Assembly (NCBI GenBank): GCA_028023455.1
Contig: JAQFVV010006353.1
Coordinates: 1,054,001 to 1,118,000, forward strand
Length of the DNA stretch: 64,000 nt
Origin: Epiperipatus broadwayi
Lineage: Eukaryota; Onychophora; Udeonychophora; Euonychophora; Peripatidae
Direction: 5' to 3'
Position 1 is the stretch's first letter. Each line of letters opens with the position of its first letter. The position numbers and the translations under genes were made by a program. The notes below the pieces were generated by a model. It searched no databases and was not told the DNA's origin. It worked only from the letters and a program-made list of their open reading frames with translations. Of the stretch, positions 56,661 through 64,000 are shown piece after piece.

Positions 56661-58900
56661 AAATCAGTTTTTTAAACAGTTTAAAGATAGGCTGATGGAG
56701 AAGTGGGGAATTTGTGTTAATTAAAATTTAATGTATCTTTAAATTTTTCACTCAAGATACAACTGTAGTAGTGGGCACAAAATTGAATGTGAAATCACAA
56801 ATATCTTGATTAGATAAACTTAATTTCATTTTTTTTCCAGTTTTGCACATATTAAACAAGCATTCTTAAATACCAATTAGATTGTTCAAATTAAATATAC
56901 ATTTTTATTTAACTAATTTTGTTTGCTAGTCTGCAAAATCTAGCAACTTAATTTCCATACACTTTATAATTTCCCATTTAGTTGAAATTTTGCACATCTT
57001 TGTATTTTTGCTAACATTTTTTTAGATTCTGCAAACAGTTTTAGCAACAAAAATTTCTGAAAAATTTAAATTTTATATAGGCTTTGTAATTCTTTACGGA
57101 ACTACACACAAGCATATTAAATTGTATCTAACCCTTCTTATAAAACTAAAAAATGCTTTTTATCCATACGAGCTAAAAAGTAAAAAAAAAAAATTAATTC
57201 TTGCAATATTTTTAATATGTGATCAAAGTTAAAACAAGCGGCGCTCATTTATGAACAAGAGTGCTGGGAGTTGGTCACACATCAAAAATACCGTGAAAGT
57301 TAAAAGAAAATTTATTATTTTTGTGTTCATATAACTATTTCTTTATTTTTTATATTTGTTAAATATTTCAAATTCATAACTCAATATATTAAAAAAACAT
57401 TAAGTAATCATCCCTACCTTTTTCTATTCATACATGTTTAACAGTAAATAAGATCACCATGAATAAGAGGGTTTATACTTTGATCTCTGTTTATTAGATA
57501 TATAAAATTTACTAGTCTATTAGAACCAAAGAAATATTAATAATTTAAGACTTTAATGATTATTGAAGTATCATAATCTAATATTTGCATATTCTGACCA
57601 AGAGAAATCCAGTTGTTTTCTAATATGTTAAATCTAACATCTTCCATATGTATTTTTCTTACACACAATCCCCCCCCCTCCCTCGTATTTAAGCAAATAT
57701 TATAAATACAACTGTATATTAATCATTGCGTAAATGTTCAATCAAATGCAGGTATTATCTTTGCTTTTTTTTTTTTTTTTAATGCATGGTGTGAATATTG
57801 AAAAAATATAAAATTGTGTGAAAAATCGAAGTTGATTTCTGTTTATTTAAGTTTTTTTTTTTTTAAACTGTAAAAATGTGGACATTTTTTTTTTTAAAAA
57901 ATAAGTAATTAATAAATTCGTGCCTTAAAATAATCAAGATAGAATTTTTTGCAAAATACGGAGTTTATAAAATGTACTGCTGAATTTATAGAATATGCTA
58001 AAAACAATATATAAAGATTGTGTGAAGTAAAAGAAAGTAAATTGTAAGCCGAAATTAAACCAGGTACTAGGAAAAATCAATCCAACATTGACATCATAAT
58101 CCCAAACATCCCACACTTATTTGCAAAATATGTCCATGTGTGTTTATAAAGTACAATATTTATACGTAATTTAGTACAGAAAATCAGAATTAACATTATT
58201 TACCTGCATGCATTCGTTTCCTTAAGAATTTTTTCTAAATATTAAAATATTATAAAAAATATATTTATTTAAGATAAATTTAATCACTTTATTTCTGAAA
58301 ATTTTGAATAAAAAGTTTCAAACAAGACATAAATCCTTTTTAAAGAAACAACTATTATGTCTATGAATTATACGATATAATTTTTTACTAAAAATTTCAA
58401 AATTAAAAAAAAATCTATCCAGTGTGTGGGGACTGTTATTTGTTAACGCTAAATCCAAAAAAAAAAAAAAAGATATTTCAAAAAACGGATATACCGAAAA
58501 TCCAATGGATTAAGTTCATTATAATTACTTTGCAGAAAACATTCTGGATTGAGACATATTCATATGAGCTTATTAAAATTTGACGATATGACAAGCGAAC
58601 TATTAAATTATACTTATAGGAAACATTTTTGAGCAGATACCCATGAAATCATCAGAGATTGGACATAGAAACTTCCGAGAGGTAATTAATGGTTACTTAT
58701 ACATTTGTATAGTTTATTGGGGGACAACAAGAATGACAGAAAAGCATTTTATTTGACTTTCCAGAAACAATTTTTTTTTATATAATACGTATTTATTAAA
58801 AAATACGATATACACTATTAGTATATCAAATATTTGTGTTATATAAATTAGTTACAGAGTTGAATATTATGAAGAATGATTACGAGTTCAACATGATTAT
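56661..58900. other. AT-rich intergenic sequence
   Basis: Homopolymer runs, a poly-C tract near 57670 and no supported gene. Confidence 0.5.
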
Positions 58901-60990
58901 AAAGAATTATACTATTTTGATGGTCTATTCAGTAGAGGGCAAGCGCTATCCCTAGGTTATGGTAATATACGATTTACAGAAAATATGAACGAGACAAGTA
59001 AGAAATTGAAAGGTGGAAAGGCTAGAGGTTTGGATGGATGGGTAGCAGAGATGGTTATGAATTTAGGGCAGAAGGCAAAATTAAAACTATTATCATGTTT
59101 TAATAAGATGGCACAGAAGAATTTCCAGGTAGTTGGGATAATACAAGAGTAAGGCTATTATTTAAAGGGAAAGGTAAGGATCATAGAAAGTTAAACAATT
59201 ATAGACCTATAGCGGTAACGTCAGTGCTGTATCAAGTTTTCTCATATAAGGTGGCTGGAAGGGTTGCAAAATGGATGGAAGAAAATAATATAGTGGGAGA
59301 AATGCAAGATTTTCGATCAGATAGGCATAGAAGATAGTTTATTTGTAGTTACACAACTTATAGATATGAGTAGGAATACAGGTAGACAGTTATATATGGT
59401 TTTTATAGATATAGAGAGGGCATATGATAAGAGTAAATAGAAATAGATTATGGGTAAATTTGGGATTGGATGAAGCTTTAGTGGATATTAAGAAATTATA
59501 TGAAAATAATTACGTGAATCAATTAGGGAATATAGAATCAGTTAAAGTTAAAAATGGGGTGGGACTAAGGCAAGGATGTCCTCTGTCACCTATTTTGTTG
59601 TATTTGAGAAATGGAGAGAGCAATAGAAAGACTAGGAAAGGGGGTAGAGATACCATTAATAGGTGGCAAGGGAGTATATATATTATTGGGTCTTTTATTT
59701 GCGGCTGTCTTTTTTGTGTGCAAAAAGAAGGGTAGATATGGAAGTTACGCTGAGGACGTGTGAAGGTCGATAAAGAGATGGGAATTAAATTTAGTGAAGA
59801 AAAATCAAAAGTAATGATGATTAATATTGGGGAAAGAGAAGACAAAGATTTTTTATTGGAGGATATAAAGTTAAGTGTGGTGAATAGATATAACTATTTG
59901 GCAATCATCTTAATTTAATCAGAGAAATTGCTTGGATGAATGTGAGAAAAAATTGATAAATGAAGCAAAAAGGAAAGGGATTGATAAAGAAATTAAGTGT
60001 TCTCCTATAATAAATATGATGTAGCTAGAATTGTATGGGAGTGGCAGTAGCCGGGTTAATATACAGTAATGACACATTCATTGCTTTAGTAAAGGGGTAT
60101 TAGATTACTTAGAAAAAGTGTAGAGAGAATAGGAAGACATGCATTAGATTCAGAAGTGTGGATGCTAAAGGAGGCAATTCAAGGAGAAATGGGATGGTCA
60201 ACTTTTTATAAGAGAGATGCAAAAAACAAAATGTTCAGTAGATTACAGTTTATGGATAATAAAAGAATAGCCAAAATAATGTTTAATTGGGTTATGAATA
60301 AAGAGCAGGCAACAAGATGGGTGAGAAAGTTAATGCATTATGCAGAAGATTTAGATAAAGAATTTATGTCAGTATACTTATACAAAAGGAGGGATGATTG
60401 CGTTATGTTGTTGATTGTTTTAGTGTTAAGGAATGGGATGGAAGAATAAATGCATTAATAAAGAATAGGGAGTTGGTGAGTAAAGAGTTTAAATATTTAT
60501 AGAAGTAAACAGAATATTGGGTGCGAGTTAATTTATGATAATAGCAAGGAAAGTAGTTTACTGTTTAAGGCTCGAACGGGATCTTTAGCAACAAGGGAAT
60601 ATACACATAAATGGAGAAATATGGGTGATTTAGGCTGCAAGCTGTGTAAAAAGGTATAGAAAATATTAGGAATCTGTTAATTGAATGTAAATGCCTGAAA
60701 GGATACAAATAATGAAGTTGTGGAAGAAAAATATGAACAAAGTGATTATATAGAAAGTGGCTTATTGGTTTCTATGCTGTGTTTGGGAAAAGATAAGGGG
60801 GGGGGGGTTGGATCTAAAAGCCATGGAGTTGACAAAGATTATGTTGTGGAAATGGGATGGAGCAGGGTAGAAAAGAATATGGGAAAACTTGGGGTGGGGA
60901 ATGGAAAGACGTTCAAAGTGGCTAAAAGATTTCTCTGGGCATAGTTGCCGAGATTCCTGACTCCATATAAGGAGAAGTCACAGTGCATCA
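58900..60990 (+). pseudogene. LINE B, longest copy, reverse transcriptase inactivated
   Basis: A non-LTR retrotransposon different from the RTE family. In order: KKLKGGKARGLDGWVAEMV, LNNYRPIAVTSVLYQVFS, a motif A FIDIERAYD (after SLFVVTQLIDMSRNTGRQLY), the segment KNGVGLRQGCPLSPILL (motif B), then GLLFAAVFF where motif C (xFADDV) is expected: both aspartates are lost. The C-terminal part continues to WMLKEAIQGEMGWSTFYKRD, WVRKLMHYAEDLDKEF, a Cys/His zinc-knuckle-like patch (CKLCKKG...), IQIMKLW and the 3' end. The tail is GTGCATCACATCACA. Several frameshifts. No endonuclease seen, so 5'-truncated. I do not assign a clade. Confidence 0.8.
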
Positions 60991-61440
60991 CATCACAAAC
61001 GAGTTAATTTTTGATAAGAAAAGTAGTTTACTGTTTAAGGCTCAGAGAGGATCTTTAGCAACAAGGGAATATAGACATGATTGGAAAAATGTGGGTGATT
61101 TAGTCTGCAAGTTGTATAAGGATGGCATAGAAAATATTAGGTATTCGTTAATTGAATATAAATGCCTGAAAGCAGAAAAGATACAGATAATGAAATTGTG
61201 GGAGAATATAAACAAAGATTATACAGAAAACGGGTTCTTGGTTTTGATGCTGGGTTTGGGAAAAGATAAAGGGGATTTAGATATAAAGGCCATGAGAAAT
61301 GGGATGGAGCAGGATAGACAAGAATATGGGAAAACTTAAGGCGAAGAATGGAAAGGAAAGGTAAGGTAAAGTGGCTAACAGGTTTCTCTGGACGTAGTGG
61401 CCGAGAGATTCCTCACTCCGTATAAGAAGTCATAGTGCAT
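60991..61440 (+). pseudogene. LINE B, second 3' end directly after the first
   Basis: Immediately after the ACATCACATCAC tail the C-terminal region starts again: SSLLFKAQRGSLATREYRHD, WKNVGDLVCKLYKDGIENIR, KAEKIQIMKLWENINKDY, MLGLGKDKGDLDIKAM, and the end with GCCGAGAGATTCCTCACTC and GTGCATACATCAT. Same arrangement as at 14728-16440. Confidence 0.85.
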
Positions 61441-61914
61441 ACATCATAAACACTGAATTTGTATAATTTTTATTTAAAAATTATATAAGTATTAATAGAA
61501 TATAAATTGGGCATATATATATTTTATATATCTAATACAAATGTAAATAGATCATATTTGGACAATACAAGCAGTTTGGAATATCTATTTCAAATATTTT
61601 TCTACCAGATTTGTTTTTACACATCTTTTTTTTTTAAAAATTTATGTTATCAATAAGCTGAAATTCCTTCATTTTATGACGTGCCAGTAAACTGATATTT
61701 TGTAATATTTTGAAGTCCTTTTCTGGTTTTTATCAGCTCACTTCTAATATCAAATCCACCATATTGCAATCTCTGCAGGACATTAAATGAATGCATAATT
61801 TTTGAGGTTTTGCTGAGCTTCTGGGCTAGTGCACGGCTATATAATTATCATAAATCAATAAAGCAAGTCGTACATAAACGTGACATGGCTTTTATAAGCT
61901 TGTATTTACAAAAA
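61441..61914. other. AT-rich intergenic sequence
   Basis: No gene or clear element seen. Confidence 0.5.
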
Positions 61915-62225
61915 TGTAATATAGAGGGCATACCAATAGCTCAAACAAACTCTTAATTGATAAATGTGGTAAGAGAAAATATTTAATCTCTATCCGGAAC
62001 ATTATTATCCCCAGACCAATTGGTTTTGAGCTTATGGCTCACTTTAGTGAGCTATTGATATTTTAGATCTAGTGTCTGAATATTCTAGCTCCTCACTGAG
62101 GTGAGCCATAAGCTCGAAAACAATTGGTCTGGGGATAAGATCCAGATAGAGATTGTAAATATTTTCTCTTATGCACTTATCAATTAAGAGCTTTCTTGAA
62201 CTATTGGTACACTCTTTGTATTACA
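61915..62225. repeat. Foldback family F, complete copy
   Basis: Arms GTACCAATAG-like (ATACCAATAGCTCAAACAAA) and CTTTCTTGAACTATTGGTAC, with CCCCAGACCAATTGGTTTTG / AAACAATTGGTCTGGGGA and GCTTATGGCTCACTTTAGTG / CACTGAGGTGAGCCATAAGC. The loop holds ATTTTAGATCTAGTGTC. Confidence 0.85.
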
Positions 62226-62749
62226 TCTATGATATAATTGAAATAATATTTGCTCTAATCTTGTATATATATGTTCATAACTGTGTGCATGTTCAAAGAA
62301 ATTTTGGTAGTGTGATAAAAGTTTACATTTTTCATCATTACTTTTATATTTGCATTTGCAAATTTTCAATTCTATTCTAACAAATAGATTAATAATTTTG
62401 TATTTTTAGATTTGTGGTTTTGAAGATAATACTCTCATGTTTTTGAATGTGTGTAGGTTAAAAATATTGCATATATTGTTCAATCGCATTTTAGTAAAGT
62501 AATATTTCCAAAAGTATAAACATTTTTCAAGTTAAAAAAATTAAAGAAAAGCTCTACCAGGTGAAACAAGTATTTTTCATTAAAAACCATAGCCCTATCT
62601 GTTTCAACTTTTTAAAAATCATAAAATTGATTTAAAATATAGACAATCAGTATGAACCATATGTAACCCCCCCCCCAAAAAAAAAAAACCATCCAGAATC
62701 TACAATATTTGCATGAAGTGTGTGATGATGGTATTATAGTTTCAATTGT

Positions 62750-62885
62750 AGGTTGGACTATTTCCATCATCGAAACATACATATATTTAACCTATAAGCT
62801 ATTACTGTCAATCAAATGTATTTAAAAACTAAATTATTATCAAGACATTTAACAATTAATATTAGATGGTGGAAATAGTCCAAAT
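62750..62885. repeat. Small foldback G
   Basis: GTTGGACTATTTCCATCATC pairs with GATGGTGGAAATAGTCCAA. A single arm of the same element lies at about 13320-13365. Confidence 0.6.
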
Positions 62886-64000
62886 AACTTTTTTAAAATG
62901 ATTTACCAATGATAAGACTTCAAATTTACTCAAAAAAAATTAGTGCACTTACGTAAAGTGGCACTACAAATGATAACTACAGTGAATATTTACAATTTTA
63001 AACTGCCGAGTAGATGGGTATGGATGAAATTGAACTCTGTCACCATTTTGTTTAAAAAAAAACACCATTTTGATAAGAGAATATGCAGTTTAAGAGTAAC
63101 TGTTATGCAACTATGTAATACTAATGGAGATGAAACATCAGAGCTATGATCATTGGAAAGTTGCAGAAATTTTGGAGTAGCAAATGATTGCCTTTGATAG
63201 AGAAATATCACTATAATTTCGATATGTTTTTCCCTTCTGTCTGACCCAAACTTATAATTGTGAAATGGTAAATTAATTCCCTTTCCTACAAACTGTACAA
63301 TTCAGTTCCTGCCATTAGATCTTGGGTGTTGTCAAATATTTTTATTTGCAAAATTTTTTTAGCGAGATGGAATGCAATTAATTTCCAGGAAAATTCATAA
63401 AAATATAAATCTTATAAGCCCTGCATTACATTAATCTAAAATCGAACTAATATTTGAAGAAAACTAGATAGTCTTGAAAAATGAGAATACTGAATATATA
63501 GAGAAAGCAGGCGAGGAATGAAAAAAAAAATCTTCAAGCTGGACATTAAATACTTCACAAACAAAAGATATTGAAGTGACTGTAAATAACAATGAAATGA
63601 AAAAAAGGATTCAATCCATAATGAATATAGAAGAAACTGCTTCCTTTGAAGTATGAAGATATGCAACTGGAAACAACATTTTAATCACATTTACAATTTA
63701 GAAAATATCACTTACACAAAGAGAATAAAAAAACAAAAAGTTCTTTAAAAAAAACGGTAAAAAACAGATAAAGTGTATATAATTAAAAGAAAAATCACTC
63801 TTCAAATTTTTCTTCATTTTACCTATTTTCCATTTTGTTCTCTAACAAAATGTAAAACCAAATAATATTTTATTAGATGTATTATTGATTTTTTCCTTCA
63901 TTTGTATTTTGTAATTCAAATTTGCATATGTTGTTCGACTGCGTAATGAAGTGGTTTCTTTCTTCTTTATAACCTAAAGCTGGTTGCACTTTCGGTGAAG
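62886..64000. other. AT-rich intergenic sequence at window end
   Basis: No gene, RNA gene or clear repeat seen. Confidence 0.5.

Overview
This is nuclear DNA from an animal, most likely an invertebrate. It is strongly AT-rich, its one real gene is split by long GT-AG introns, and it is full of RTE-type and other non-LTR retrotransposons, a Ty3-like LTR element, tRNA-derived SINEs, mariner-type MITEs and many long foldback (inverted-repeat) elements. The RTE density and foldback load would suit a mollusc such as a cephalopod, but nothing here fixes the clade, so this is only a suggestion.

The only host gene I can support is the 3' half of UTP4 (cirhin), a WD40 protein of the small-subunit processome (t-UTP/UTP-A complex). 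It lies on the plus strand as eight exons between 6212 and 39674. The exon phases join without a break into 346 codons ending at a TAG stop. The 5' exons lie upstream of the window. The seven introns contained here range from about 1.5 to 7.3 kb and carry most of the transposon fragments.

Layout. 1-6.2 kb: upstream intron with RTE endonuclease pieces, a foldback element, the 3' end of a probable Penelope-like element and a piece of a second LINE. 6.2-23.9 kb: exons 1-5, with a LINE broken by a foldback, a near-perfect 91-bp-arm palindrome, three head-to-tail 3' ends of the second LINE, a mariner MITE and a 29-bp minisatellite. 23.9-29.2 kb: a single intron holding an RTE reverse-transcriptase fragment fused in frame to a Ty3-like integrase, followed by a 2.2-kb LTR, a primer-binding-site-like sequence and the start of a gag, that is, in permuted order. 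29.2-39.7 kb: exons 6-8, tandem repeats, mariner MITEs arranged head to head, RTE copies joined tail to tail, and a foldback with 192-bp arms. 39.7-64 kb: no host gene seen. It is a transposon graveyard with a GIY-YIG nuclease fragment, a triple-nested insertion, degraded RTE copies, and the longest copy of the second LINE (58.9-61.4 kb).

Nothing in the window looks like an operon, a CRISPR array or an active autonomous element. The most interesting material is the structure of the mobile DNA: an in-frame chimeric RT-integrase reading frame, the permuted LTR element, repeated 3' ends of one LINE, and several foldback families with different ends that appear to share one internal core.
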